Below are positions 7,004 through 16,211 of a DNA stretch of 64,000 bases, piece after piece. The stretch comes from Plantactinospora mayteni (GTDB lineage: Bacteria; Actinomycetota; Actinomycetes; Mycobacteriales; Micromonosporaceae). The notes under the pieces were generated by a model that was not told the origin of the DNA, made no database searches, and worked only from the letters and a program-made list of their open reading frames with translations. The stretch spans positions 62,001 through 126,000 of the forward strand of contig NZ_BONX01000001.1 in NCBI RefSeq assembly GCF_016862935.1. Direction: 5' to 3'. The position numbers and the translations under genes are program-made. Positions within the stretch are counted from its first letter, which is position 1; the number at the start of each line of letters is the position of its first letter.

Positions 7004-8953
7004 ATGGTCCTGCCCGCGCCCAACCTCGACGACCGACGCTTCCAGCACCTCGTCGACGACGCCAAACGCTTCATCCAGCAGCGCTGCCCGGAGTGGACCG
7101 ACCACAACGTCTCCGATCCGGGGGTCACGCTCGTCGAGGCGTTCGCGCAGATGACCGACGAGCTGCTGTACCGGTTGAACCGGGTGCCGGAAAAGAACTA
7201 CCTGGCCTTTCTCGACCTGATCGGCGTACAGCTCTTCCCACCGACCGCGGCCCGCGCCGCCCTCACGTTCTGGCTCGCCGCCCCGCAGGCCGAGGTGGTA
7301 CCGCTGAGGGCCGGGACCGAGGCCGGCACGGTCCGTACCGAGACGGAGGAGGCCATCGTCTTCGCCACCGCCACCGACCTGGCGATCGTGCCGTGTGAGC
7401 TGGCCCAGCTGTGGGTCCAGCCGGCCGACGGTCCGGCGGTCGACCGTACCGACCAGGTGCGGGACGGCCGGGACGTGCCATGTTTCGCCGCACCGCCCGC
7501 GGTCGGCGACGCCCTGCTGCTCGGCTTGTCCTCGGCGGTCCCGTCCTGCGCGGTGGTGCTGCGGTTGGAGAGCCGGGTGGAGGGAATCGGGGTCGACCCC
7601 CGGCAGCCGCCGCTGCGCTGGGAGGCGTGGGACGGCGCACAGTGGGCGGAGTGTGCGGTGGACAGCGACTCCACCGGCGGGCTCAACCGGCCGGGCGACG
7701 TGGTGCTGCACGTACCGGCCGGGCACACCACCTCCACGGTCGGTGGCCAGCGGGCCGGCTGGCTGCGGTGCCGGCTGGTGGCCGCGGAACCCGGCCAGCC
7801 GTTCTATTCGGCGTCGCCGACGATCCGGGCCGCGTCGGCGTTCACCATCGGTGGCACGGTCGAGGCGGTGCACGCCGAGACGGTGTTCGACGAGTTCCTC
7901 GGCGAATCCGAGGGGGTGTCGGGGCAACGCTTCCGGGTGGCCCGCCCGCCGGTGATCCCCGACGACGAGCCGTTCGTGGTCGAGGTCTCCGACGGCTCCG
8001 GCTGGCAGGAGTGGACCGAGGTGGACGCGTTCGGCGCCACCGGTCCGGCCGACCGGTGCGTGACCGTGGACCGGACCACCGGCGAGGTGGCGTTCGGTCC
8101 GGCGGTCCGCGAACCCGACGGTGCCCTGCGCCGCTACGGCGCGGTGCCCCCGAACGGCGCCCGGCTGCGGGTCCGCCGCTACCGTACCGGCGGCGGGCGG
8201 CGCGGAAACGTGGCCCGGGGCGCGATCTCGACGCTCCGCAGCTCGGTGCCGTACGTGAGCCGGGTGGAGAACCGGGAGGCCGCCGTCGGCGGCGTGGACG
8301 GCGAGTCGGTGCAGAGCGCCCGGCAGCGCGGTCCGGTGCAGCTACGGGCACAGGACCGGGCGGTCACCGCCCGGGACTACGAGCTGATCGCCGAGCAGGC
8401 GGTACCGGCCGCCGCCCGGATCCGCTGCCTGGCCGCCGGAGACGGCGCCGACCCCGGCGGCGTACGCGTCCTCGTCGTACCCGAAGCGGTCGCGGACGCG
8501 GGTGAACGACTCCGCTTCGAGCAACTCATCCCGCCCGACGACATGCTCGCGACCATCGCCGAGCACCTGGACGCCCGCCGCCCCATCGGGGTACGGCTGG
8601 CCGTGGAACCGCCCTTCTACCAGGGCGTCACCGTGGCGGCCCGGCTGACCGCCCGACCCGGCACGGCGACCGGCCAGCTCCAGACGGCCGCACTCGACGC
8701 ACTGTACGGCTATCTCAACCCGCTGCGCGGCGGGCCGGACGGGACGGGCTGGCCGTTCGGCCGGCCGGTGCAGTCCGGCGAACTCTTCGGGGTGCTCCAG
8801 CGGCTGGCCGGCGTCACCCTGGTGGAGGAGGTGCTGCTCTTCCCCGCCGACCCGATCACCGGCCGGCGTGGTGCGCCGACGGCCCGGGTCGACCTCGACC
8901 GGCATGCGCTGGCCTTCTCCTACGAGCACCAGGTCCGGGTGGAGTATCGCTAG
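7004..8953 (+). CDS. eCIS baseplate assembly protein (gpJ-like)
   Basis: A 649-residue protein of the family annotated 'putative baseplate assembly protein' (gpJ/PVC11-like). The N-terminus LVDDAKRFIQQRCPEWTDHNVSDPG is diagnostic. The GNVARGAISTLRSSVP and ARDYELIAEQAVP segments in the second half are also typical. With gp25 and the gpI-like protein it makes the wedge that holds the tube-sheath complex. Length matches relatives of about 620-700 residues. Confidence 0.92.
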   Translation: MVLPAPNLDDRRFQHLVDDAKRFIQQRCPEWTDHNVSDPGVTLVEAFAQMTDELLYRLNRVPEKNYLAFLDLIGVQLFPPTAARAALTFWLAAPQAEVVPLRAGTEAGTVRTETEEAIVFATATDLAIVPCELAQLWVQPADGPAVDRTDQVRDGRDVPCFAAPPAVGDALLLGLSSAVPSCAVVLRLESRVEGIGVDPRQPPLRWEAWDGAQWAECAVDSDSTGGLNRPGDVVLHVPAGHTTSTVGGQRAGWLRCRLVAAEPGQPFYSASPTIRAASAFTIGGTVEAVHAETVFDEFLGESEGVSGQRFRVARPPVIPDDEPFVVEVSDGSGWQEWTEVDAFGATGPADRCVTVDRTTGEVAFGPAVREPDGALRRYGAVPPNGARLRVRRYRTGGGRRGNVARGAISTLRSSVPYVSRVENREAAVGGVDGESVQSARQRGPVQLRAQDRAVTARDYELIAEQAVPAAARIRCLAAGDGADPGGVRVLVVPEAVADAGERLRFEQLIPPDDMLATIAEHLDARRPIGVRLAVEPPFYQGVTVAARLTARPGTATGQLQTAALDALYGYLNPLRGGPDGTGWPFGRPVQSGELFGVLQRLAGVTLVEEVLLFPADPITGRRGAPTARVDLDRHALAFSYEHQVRVEYR

Positions 8954-8981
8954 GTCCGGCAGGACCGGAGAGGGGTGTCCC

Positions 8982-9560
8982 ATGCGTGGTGCGGTGCCGG
9001 GTCTCGGCACGCCGCATCCGTTCGTTCGGCGGCTGCCGGCGATCTATGCCACGGACGAGTTGGCGGGGCGGATGCTCGCGGCCTTCGACGAGGTGCTGGC
9101 GCCGGTGCACTCGACGCTGGACAACCTCGCCGCCTATCTGGACCCCCGGCTGGCCCCGGCCGACTTCGTCGACTGGCTCGCCGGCTGGGTGGCGGCCGAA
9201 ACGGCGCCGGGATGGACGCTGGGGCAGCGCCGCGAGGCGGTCGCCGACGCGGTGCTGCGGCACCGGGTACGCGGCACGGCACGGGGCCTGGCGGAGCAGG
9301 TGCAGATGGTCTTCGGGGTGTGGCCGGAGATCACCGAGAACGGGGGTACGGCCTGGTCGTCGACTCCGGGCGGGCCGCTTCCCGGAACGGCGGTGCCCGC
9401 CCTGACGGTGACGGTGCGGGTGTCCGAGCCCGACCTGGTTCCGCTGGACCGGCTACAGGCGTTGGTGGAGGCGAACCGGCCGGCGCACGTACCGTGCACG
9501 GTCCGGGTCGTCGTCGAGGGCGACGAGACACCGGGGGGCGACGACGATGGAACGCTGTGA
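8982..9560 (+). CDS. Phage tail protein (gpI-like baseplate component)
   Basis: A 192-residue protein with the P2 gpI / PVC12-type pattern: FVRRLPAIYATDELAGRMLAAFDEVLAPV, then LDPRLAPADFVDWLAGWV, then a conserved arginine-rich helix. The ATG at 8982 is chosen because GGAGAGG lies eight bases upstream and the product then starts just before the conserved domain; the open frame itself extends further upstream into the preceding gene. Its 3' end overlaps the zinc-ribbon gene by 14 bp. Confidence 0.88.
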   Translation: MRGAVPGLGTPHPFVRRLPAIYATDELAGRMLAAFDEVLAPVHSTLDNLAAYLDPRLAPADFVDWLAGWVAAETAPGWTLGQRREAVADAVLRHRVRGTARGLAEQVQMVFGVWPEITENGGTAWSSTPGGPLPGTAVPALTVTVRVSEPDLVPLDRLQALVEANRPAHVPCTVRVVVEGDETPGGDDDGTL

Positions 9561-10782
9561 GCGGTGCGCCCCGGCCGAGCCCGGCGGCACCTTCTGCGCG
9601 GTCTGCGGATCCTTCCTCGGCTGGGAACAGTCCGAGGACGCTCCCCCTCCCGTCCGGCCGTCGGCCCCGCCCCGTCCCGGCCCGCCCGCGACCGCACCGG
9701 CGGCGGGCGGTCAGGTGACCGGGACGGAACCTCCGGCACCACCGGCCGCGACCGGCAACGGTGACCGGACGGAGACGACGACGGCCCGCCCGCCGGACGG
9801 CACGACCACCGCCGACCGGGTGCCCGAGGCGCCGACACCCCGCCCGACGAGCCCTGGCGCCACTGTCGACCCGGGCGCCACTGTCGACCCGGGCGCTACT
9901 GTCGACCCGGGCGGCGCTGTCGACCCGGGCGGCGCTGTGGACGTGGGGACCTCAGCGGGGTCGGTGGAGGCGGTCCAGCCGGCTCGCCCGCAGGCCCGCC
10001 GGCCCGTCGTGCGCCAACGCCCGCCGTCGACGAAGGATGGTTCCGGCGATGTCGCCTGCCCCGCCTGCGGAACCGGCAACCCACCGGACCGGAGATTCTG
10101 CCGGCGGTGCGGGGCGGCCCTCGGCGCCCAGACCGGACCGTCGGGGCGGGCCTCGTGGTGGCGCCGGCTCCGCCAGGCCCTGCTCCGTGGGGCACGCTGG
10201 CTGTTCCAGCCCCGCTCCGGCGGATGGGGTCTGGTGCGTCGAGGCGTCGTCCTGCTGCTCGCCGCCGCCCTGCTCGCCGGTCTCGGCTACGGCGTGGCCC
10301 GGCTCGGCCCCCAAGCCAGCGACGCCGTGCGGGACCGGCTCGCCGATCCGCAGCCGGTGAGCCCGGTGTCGGCAGCAGCGTCGAGTCAGGCGAGGAACCA
10401 CCCGGCGGAAGCGGTGGTCGACGGGCTCAGCAACAACTTCTGGGCTCCGGCCGCTGAGGGCGCCGGGCACGGAGAGTACGTGGAGCTCACCTTCGCCGCC
10501 CCGTTCCGGCTGCTCGACCTGATCGTCCATCCCGGGGTGTCGGCGCAGCGCGACGCCTTCCTGCGGCAGGCCCGGCCGGCGGAGCTGGAACTGACCCTCT
10601 GGACCAGCCAGGGCGAGGCCGAGAGCACGACGCTGCGGCTCGCCGACCAGGCCGGTCCGCAAACCTTCCATCATGTCGTCGACGACGTGGTCAAGGCGCG
10701 GTTGACCGTCCGGGAAAGCTACGGCAGCGCGGCCGGCCGCCGTACGGCCATCGGCGAGGTGGAGTTCTTCCGCCGGCCCTGA
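9547..10782 (+). CDS. Zinc-ribbon, single-TM protein with discoidin-like C-terminal domain
   Basis: Domain order in 411 residues: an N-terminal zinc ribbon (CERC, CAVC), then a disordered Pro/Thr-rich linker with hexapeptide repeats. A second zinc ribbon follows (CPACGTGNPPDRRFCRRCG), then one transmembrane helix (about GVVLLLAAALLAGLGYGVA). The extracytoplasmic C-terminal domain (ASSQARNHPAEAVVDGLSNNFWAP) resembles an F5/8 type C or NADase-type glycan-binding fold. Related proteins end many actinobacterial eCIS operons. A membrane anchor or lysis/export factor linked to the particle is plausible but unproven. It is the last + strand gene of the block and converges with the BTAD regulator six bases later. 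Confidence 0.85.
   Translation: MERCERCAPAEPGGTFCAVCGSFLGWEQSEDAPPPVRPSAPPRPGPPATAPAAGGQVTGTEPPAPPAATGNGDRTETTTARPPDGTTTADRVPEAPTPRPTSPGATVDPGATVDPGATVDPGGAVDPGGAVDVGTSAGSVEAVQPARPQARRPVVRQRPPSTKDGSGDVACPACGTGNPPDRRFCRRCGAALGAQTGPSGRASWWRRLRQALLRGARWLFQPRSGGWGLVRRGVVLLLAAALLAGLGYGVARLGPQASDAVRDRLADPQPVSPVSAAASSQARNHPAEAVVDGLSNNFWAPAAEGAGHGEYVELTFAAPFRLLDLIVHPGVSAQRDAFLRQARPAELELTLWTSQGEAESTTLRLADQAGPQTFHHVVDDVVKARLTVRESYGSAAGRRTAIGEVEFFRRP
9856..9945 (+). repeat. Five 18-bp tandem repeats coding GATVDP/GGAVDP
   Basis: Five 18-bp units begin at 9856, 9874, 9892, 9910 and 9928. They encode GATVDP three times, then GGAVDP and GGAVDV. They form part of the linker between the two zinc ribbons. 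Confidence 0.9.
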
Positions 10783-10788
10783 CGGCGC

Positions 10789-11607
10789 TCACGCCGCCCG
10801 GGCCGGCCCGGGAACCCCGAGGGTCCGCAGCACCTGGTCGTAGGCGCAGCGCGTCCGCGCCGCAGCCGCCGGGTCGCCGGAGCGCTGATGCGCCTCGGCC
10901 AGTACCCGCCAGGCGTCGTCCCGGAACCCGTCGATCTCCAGTCCGCGCCGGGCCGTTGCGGCCGCCGCCGCGAGATTCCCCGCCTCCAGTTCGAGCGCGG
11001 CGAGCGTCGCCGCCGCCTCCGCCGCCAGCGTGCGGTAGCGGTCGCGTTCGGCCACGACCCACTCGGCCGGCCCGTCCTCCGGCAGCAGGTCGCCCGCGTA
11101 CTGGGCGAGACCTTCCCGCAGGGCTGCCACCGCGACGCCCCGCTGCCCCGTGCCGACGGTTCGGCGCCAGGCCGCGACCGCGTCCTCGAACGAACGCACG
11201 TCGCAGCGGGCGGTGCGCGGCAGTGCCAGCAGGTACGACTCGCTGTCACGCCGTACGAACCGGGATTCACCACGCCGCACGCCCGGTTCGAGAAATGCCC
11301 GAAGCGTGGAGACGCTGACGTGCAGGTTGCGGATGCCGGACCCGACCGGCAGTTCCGGCCAGAGCGCCATCAGGATGATCTCGCGGTGCACCGGCCGGCC
11401 GCCATGGGCGGCCAGGAAGCGCAGCAGGGCGCGGACCCGCGGCCGTACCGTCGTCCAGTCCAGCCGCCGCCCGGGGATCTCCAGGTGGAACCCGCCGAAG
11501 CAGCGGACCACGAGCGGCGAGCCGGCGTCCACTGACAGCGGAGCGGCCTGCGGCCCCGGTTTCTCGGCCGCCCGTCCCCGGATCGGCTGATGGCTCGCGT
11601 ACCTCAT
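10789..11607 (-). CDS. BTAD/SARP-type transcriptional regulator
   Basis: A 272-residue protein. Residues about 30-120 form an OmpR-type winged helix (VVRCFGGFHLEIPGRRLDW, RALLRFLAAHGGRPVHRE, NLHVSVSTLRAFLEPG). Residues about 135-265 form the bacterial transcriptional activation domain with TPR-like helices (YAGDLLPEDGPAEWVVAERDRYR). SARP proteins activate specialised-metabolite genes; small BTAD regulators also sit beside actinobacterial eCIS operons, so this one may control the particle. The ATG has GGAGGAG about eight bases upstream. Convergent with the zinc-ribbon gene. Confidence 0.88.
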   Translation of the reverse strand: MRYASHQPIRGRAAEKPGPQAAPLSVDAGSPLVVRCFGGFHLEIPGRRLDWTTVRPRVRALLRFLAAHGGRPVHREIILMALWPELPVGSGIRNLHVSVSTLRAFLEPGVRRGESRFVRRDSESYLLALPRTARCDVRSFEDAVAAWRRTVGTGQRGVAVAALREGLAQYAGDLLPEDGPAEWVVAERDRYRTLAAEAAATLAALELEAGNLAAAAATARRGLEIDGFRDDAWRVLAEAHQRSGDPAAAARTRCAYDQVLRTLGVPGPARAA

Positions 11608-11758
11608 CTCCGGAACTCCTCCCCTCCCGCATCGGTCGCCGTCCCACGACGATGCTGCCTCAGCCGGCCCATACGGACATCGGTCAGTTGACGCAACCCG
11701 AGCCGGGCCCGGCGGAGGTACGAACCTTCACCTCGCCCGGACCGGTGGTCTCCGAGGG

Positions 11759-14683
11759 TCAGGAGTCGGTGCCGGACGCCCCGCGGCGCAACGCCTCACG
11801 GGCGATCTCCACCCGGCTCCGTACGCCGAGCTTGCCGAGGATGTGCGAGATGTGGGTCTGCACGGTACGCCGAGACAGATAGAGTTCCCTGGCGATGTCC
11901 GGGGTGGACCGTCCCTCGGCCACCAGGGCGGTCACCCGCGCCTCGGTCGGGGTGAGCGCCTCCCAGCCGACCTGTGCGCGGGCCGGCCGGGGCCCTCGGA
12001 CACCCCGGCGCACACCGAGCCGCCGGAGTCGCCGCTCGGCCCGGCGGATGTCCCAGACCGCGCCGAGGGCGTCGTACCGGTCGACCGCCTCGCCCAGCAG
12101 TGTCCTCGCCTCGGCCTGCTCGTCGCGTTCGGCGAGCACCGCGGCCAGGTCCTCCAGCGTTCCGGTCAGCTCCACCGGCGAGCCGACCGACCGGTAGTAC
12201 GCGACCGCCTCGCGCAGCGGCGCCGGATCGCCGTCGAGCAGGCCCTGACACCGGCGCAGCGCCGCTGCGGCCCGACCCGGCTGGGACTCCGCCGCGGTCT
12301 CGGCCTGGCAGGCGCGCAGTGCCGCCAGGGCCGCCGGCCGGTCGTCGGTCGCCACCGCGAGTCGAACCAGCTCGGGCGCCCACTGGTGGAGCAGGGTCAT
12401 CTCGCCGGGCCCGCGCTCCAGGACCGCTGACAGCAGCGACAGCGCCCGTGCCGGCTCCCCCTCCTGCTCGGCGGCGAGCGCGCGGGCGGCGAGCAGGAAA
12501 TCGCGATTCTCTCGGTCGGCGACGGTCCGGACGGGAAGCGCGAGGCCGGCCCGGAGGTGTTCGGCCGCGGCCGCGTTGGCACCGCGACGTCCGGCGATCA
12601 ACGCGGCGACACCATGCCACAGCAACGCCGGCCCTCGCTCACGAAGCCCGGAGTACGTGATGGTCGTGCTGTCCCGCTCGACGACGTCGAGCTCTGCCAG
12701 CGCGTCGTCCCAGCGGCCGAGCCAGTACAGCAGCACGGCCGCGGTGAGCGTCGAGACGCCCTGGCCAGGCCCGCCGACCCGTTGCCCCAGCTCGCGTGCC
12801 CGCCGCATGGTCGCCTCCGCCTCCGGCCACCGGTCGAGGTTCTGGAGGGTGAAGATCCGGCCGTCGAAGGCAAAGGTCCGTAGGTCGGTGTGCTCGGGTG
12901 CGTCGCTCAGCACCGTCAACGCCCGGTCGACATAGCCGAGGGCGGCGTCGTGGTCGCGCCGTACCGAGTGGGTCAGCCACAGGTCGGTCAGCGCGTACGC
13001 GACGGCGAAGGCGTCCCCGGCCTCCTCCCCGACCCGCAGCGCCTCCCGCGCGGTGCTGTCGGCGGTGCCCAGGTGGCCGCCGCTCGCCCGTTTGAACATC
13101 GACAGTGAGGCCAGCAGGCGGGCCTGCCACACCGCCGGTATGTCCGGACGGGCGAGAGCCGCGCTCAGGACGTCCAGGGCTTCTTCGTTGCGGCCCTGAC
13201 TGAAGAGCGTGCGGGCCATAATCGAGGACATCTCCGCGCGGTGCCCGGGCTGGGTCACCATGGTGAGCGCCTGCCGGGCCCGGTCGGCGGCCTCGGGGTG
13301 ACGCCCGGCGTTGAGCAGTACCCGGGCGAGTTCGACGGAGAGCGCGGCCTGGTCGGCTCGGTCGAGTTGGCTCGTCTCCAACTCCCGCTGTAGGAGTTCC
13401 GCCGCGATGTCCGGGGCTCGGGCGGCCAGCGCCGGTGCCGCCTCGACCACCCAGGTGTGTGTCCACTCGTCACCTGGATGGCCGGCCGCCAGCAGTTGCT
13501 GGGCCACCCGCAGCGGTTCGGCGCCGACGCCGGCCAGCGTCTTCGCCGCCTCGCAGTGCAGCGCCGCGCGCAGCGCGGCCGGCATGCTGTCGTAGAGGGC
13601 CTGGCGGATCAGTGGATGCCGGAAGGCAAGCTGGTCGCCGACGCCGATGACGATGCCGGCCGCCACCGCGTTCTGCAACCCTTCGGCCAGGTCCGACGCC
13701 GTCCGGCGTAGCACCGCGGCGAGGTCGGTGACGGCGAACTCGCCGCCGAGCAGTGAGGCGGTGCGCAACATCTGGGCGGTGGCCGCCGACACCACGCTGA
13801 GCCGATCGGTCAGGGCGCCCGCGAAGGAGGCCGGGACCCGTTCGAGCGCGTCGTCGGAGAGCTCGCCACCGGTCAGCGCGGCGCAGGCCGTCTGCTCCCG
13901 GGCCAGGGCGTCGAGCAGCTCGCGCAGATAGAGCGGGTTGCCCATGGCCCGCCCGAGCAGGCGGTCGAGCGCCGGACCCGGCGGCGCCCCGAGCACTCCG
14001 GTGATCATGGTGCGGACATCGTCCGGGCCGAGCGCGCCGAGCGGGAGCAGGGTGCCGCCTCGGCGGAGTGTGGCCGCCCGCAATGTCTGGACATCCTGCC
14101 GGATCGGTACCGGGCGGGTGGCGCTGACCAGCAGCAGCGGAAGCTCTTCAACCGCGAGAGCGAGCCGGTGCCACAGCATCAGCGATGCCTCGTCAGCCCA
14201 TTGCAGATCGTCGAGGACCAGCACGGTGGGGCTGTCGGTACACAACTCGTCGACCAGCGACACGAGCATCTCGGTGGCCGTGTAGGCGACGTCGTCCGCG
14301 GCGAACAGCCCCGGCCGCCGGTCCCGCAGGAAGTCGGCGATCCGCGCCCGGCGGGGGTCCGGCGAGCGCGGTCGCACCTGGAGACAGTCCAGCATCACCC
14401 GCAGCGGAAAGCGATGGGACAACTGGTCCGCGGTTCCCCACAACACCTCACGGGTGCCGCTCCCACCGTTGGTGAGCCCGGCGGCGACCAGGGAGGACTT
14501 ACCGATGCCCGCCTCACCCTCCACCCAGAGCACCGACCCCCGGCCCTGGCTGGCGGCCTCGGTGGCGGCGTGCAGCACGGCCAGTTCCTTCTCCCGCCCG
14601 GCCCAGACCGCTGGCAGCTCAACCGGGAACATGACGAAGACACATGAACGAAATGGAAGGCGGAACAACGCACACCGGTGCAT
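11759..14683 (-). CDS. Large ATP-binding LuxR-family (LAL) regulator
   Basis: Up to 974 residues. An AAA-type ATPase domain has Walker A GEAGIGKSS at about residue 56 and Walker B VLVLDDLQWAD. A long helical TPR-like region follows, then a C-terminal LuxR helix-turn-helix (LTPTEARVTALVAEGRSTPDIARELYL, TVQTHISHILGKLGV). Members respond to small ligands and activate sugar-use or antibiotic genes. A second ATG at 14632 (MFPVELPAVW) is an equally good start; neither has a strong ribosome site. The gene lies just upstream of and co-oriented with the GH43 gene's 3' end, but a regulatory link is only inference. Confidence 0.9.
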   Translation of the reverse strand: MHRCALFRLPFRSCVFVMFPVELPAVWAGREKELAVLHAATEAASQGRGSVLWVEGEAGIGKSSLVAAGLTNGGSGTREVLWGTADQLSHRFPLRVMLDCLQVRPRSPDPRRARIADFLRDRRPGLFAADDVAYTATEMLVSLVDELCTDSPTVLVLDDLQWADEASLMLWHRLALAVEELPLLLVSATRPVPIRQDVQTLRAATLRRGGTLLPLGALGPDDVRTMITGVLGAPPGPALDRLLGRAMGNPLYLRELLDALAREQTACAALTGGELSDDALERVPASFAGALTDRLSVVSAATAQMLRTASLLGGEFAVTDLAAVLRRTASDLAEGLQNAVAAGIVIGVGDQLAFRHPLIRQALYDSMPAALRAALHCEAAKTLAGVGAEPLRVAQQLLAAGHPGDEWTHTWVVEAAPALAARAPDIAAELLQRELETSQLDRADQAALSVELARVLLNAGRHPEAADRARQALTMVTQPGHRAEMSSIMARTLFSQGRNEEALDVLSAALARPDIPAVWQARLLASLSMFKRASGGHLGTADSTAREALRVGEEAGDAFAVAYALTDLWLTHSVRRDHDAALGYVDRALTVLSDAPEHTDLRTFAFDGRIFTLQNLDRWPEAEATMRRARELGQRVGGPGQGVSTLTAAVLLYWLGRWDDALAELDVVERDSTTITYSGLRERGPALLWHGVAALIAGRRGANAAAAEHLRAGLALPVRTVADRENRDFLLAARALAAEQEGEPARALSLLSAVLERGPGEMTLLHQWAPELVRLAVATDDRPAALAALRACQAETAAESQPGRAAAALRRCQGLLDGDPAPLREAVAYYRSVGSPVELTGTLEDLAAVLAERDEQAEARTLLGEAVDRYDALGAVWDIRRAERRLRRLGVRRGVRGPRPARAQVGWEALTPTEARVTALVAEGRSTPDIARELYLSRRTVQTHISHILGKLGVRSRVEIAREALRRGASGTDS

Positions 14684-14825
14684 ATTAGCCGACCACTATG
14701 GGCACCAGCACGCAGATCCATTGAGGTTTAAAAATGTAACAAGCCCTTCTTGAACTCATCCTCACTGATACGCTGTCCGCATCGGCGCTGCGTACTGTCG
14801 ACCGTTCGTGGTCGGCGCCAACTCA

Positions 14826-16211
14826 CTACCGTTGCTGGAACTGCCACCAGTCGACGTTGAGCAGGTAGCCGCTGCCGCCGGCGAACCGCAGGTACAGGTC
14901 GTGGGTGCCGGTCGCGCCGCTTACCGGGCAGGTGACGGTCGTCCAGGTCTGCCAGCCTCCGGTACCCGGCACGGTGCAGGTGCCCACGAGGGTGCCGTTG
15001 GTACCGCCCAGGCGCAACTCGATGCGGCCGCCGCTGGTTCCCGAGGCCACTCGGGCACTGAAGGAGCCGGCACCGGCGCCGAAGGCCACACCCTTGACCT
15101 TGATCCAGTCCGCGTTCTCGATCCAGCCGACGTTCATGCCCCCGCCACTGGCCGGCTCGGTCTCCACACCGGTCTCCCAGGCGATCGTCTCGGCCTCCTG
15201 CCGAACGTAGGGGTTCAGCGTCCCGACCTGCGGAGCACCCGTCGCGGTCATGTTGATCGTCGGGATCGTCCCGTCGGAGTTGTAGGTGAACCTCTCCACC
15301 GCAACGGATCGGGTGAAGCCGCCGCCGCCCGGCAGAGCACCGTTGTGGTAGAAGAAGTACGAGCCGCCGTTGAAGTCGATGACGCCGGGGTGGTTGGTGA
15401 AACTCCCGCCCTGCCGGGGCATGACCGTCCCACGGTAGGTCCACGGCCCGGTCGGCCCAGGAGCCGTCGAGTAGCCGATGAACTCCGCGCAGCATTCCGC
15501 CGCGAACACGTTGTAGTACAGCCCGTTCCGCTTGTAGACCCAGGGCGCCTCCTCGTAGAGGGTCGGGCGACTCGCGTTCCCGCTCCGGGCACCGAATCCC
15601 GCCGTGGTCAGCGGGATCTGCGTCGGACCGCCCGAGAACGAGATCATGTCGGCGTTCAACCGCACATACCACAGATTGGGGTTGCCCCAGTACAGGTACG
15701 CCTGCCCGTTGTCGTCGATGAAGGCGGCCGGGTCGATCTCCCCGTTCTCCACCAGTGGACGACCGAGCGCGTCTCGGAACGGCCCGGTGGGGCTCTCCGA
15801 CACACCGACCCCGATCGCCATTCGGCCGGTCGCCCGGTTCTTGACCGGCACATACCAGTAGAACCTGCCGTTGCGGTAGATGGTGTGGCCGGCCCACGCG
15901 TCGGCGCTGGCCCAACTAAAGGTGGCCAGACTCATCGGAGAGCCGTGGTCGGTCCAGTTCACCATGTCCGCCGACGACCAGACCCGCCACTCGCGCATGG
16001 TGAAGTAGGTCGAGCCGTCCTCGTCGTGACCGGTGTAGAGGTACACCCGGCCGTTGTGCACCAGCGGAGCCGGGTCGGCCGTGTAGATCGTCTGCACGAT
16101 AGGGTTGTCCGCCCGGGCCACCCCGGGCACCAACACCGCGAGGCACAGCAGCGCGGACATCAAGGCCACGCCGCGTCTGACCGCCGCACGGCCGGAAGTT
16201 CCGGATTTCAT
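14826..16211 (-). CDS. Secreted GH43 arabinoxylan hydrolase with C-terminal CBM6
   Basis: 461 residues. The start at 16211 is fixed by a perfect GAGGAGG six bases upstream. A Sec signal peptide ends near VARA-DN (about residue 34). The five-bladed GH43 domain follows, with catalytic candidates Asp46 (TADPAP), Asp in GEIDPAAF and Glu in YEEAPW. About residues 330-461 form a CBM6 (VRQEAETIAW, GGGMNVGWIENADWIKV, LNVDWWQF). The closest families are arabinoxylan arabinofuranohydrolases and beta-xylosidases acting outside the cell on hemicellulose. A LacI-type operator lies about 216 bp upstream, suggesting induction by a sugar ligand. Confidence 0.9.
   Translation of the reverse strand: MKSGTSGRAAVRRGVALMSALLCLAVLVPGVARADNPIVQTIYTADPAPLVHNGRVYLYTGHDEDGSTYFTMREWRVWSSADMVNWTDHGSPMSLATFSWASADAWAGHTIYRNGRFYWYVPVKNRATGRMAIGVGVSESPTGPFRDALGRPLVENGEIDPAAFIDDNGQAYLYWGNPNLWYVRLNADMISFSGGPTQIPLTTAGFGARSGNASRPTLYEEAPWVYKRNGLYYNVFAAECCAEFIGYSTAPGPTGPWTYRGTVMPRQGGSFTNHPGVIDFNGGSYFFYHNGALPGGGGFTRSVAVERFTYNSDGTIPTINMTATGAPQVGTLNPYVRQEAETIAWETGVETEPASGGGMNVGWIENADWIKVKGVAFGAGAGSFSARVASGTSGGRIELRLGGTNGTLVGTCTVPGTGGWQTWTTVTCPVSGATGTHDLYLRFAGGSGYLLNVDWWQFQQR

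Noticed and set aside
10797-10812. Perfect 16-base palindrome CCCGGGCCGGCCCGGG at the convergent gene ends
   Set aside because: No loop or U-tract and it lies in coding sequence; chance is likely at this GC content.
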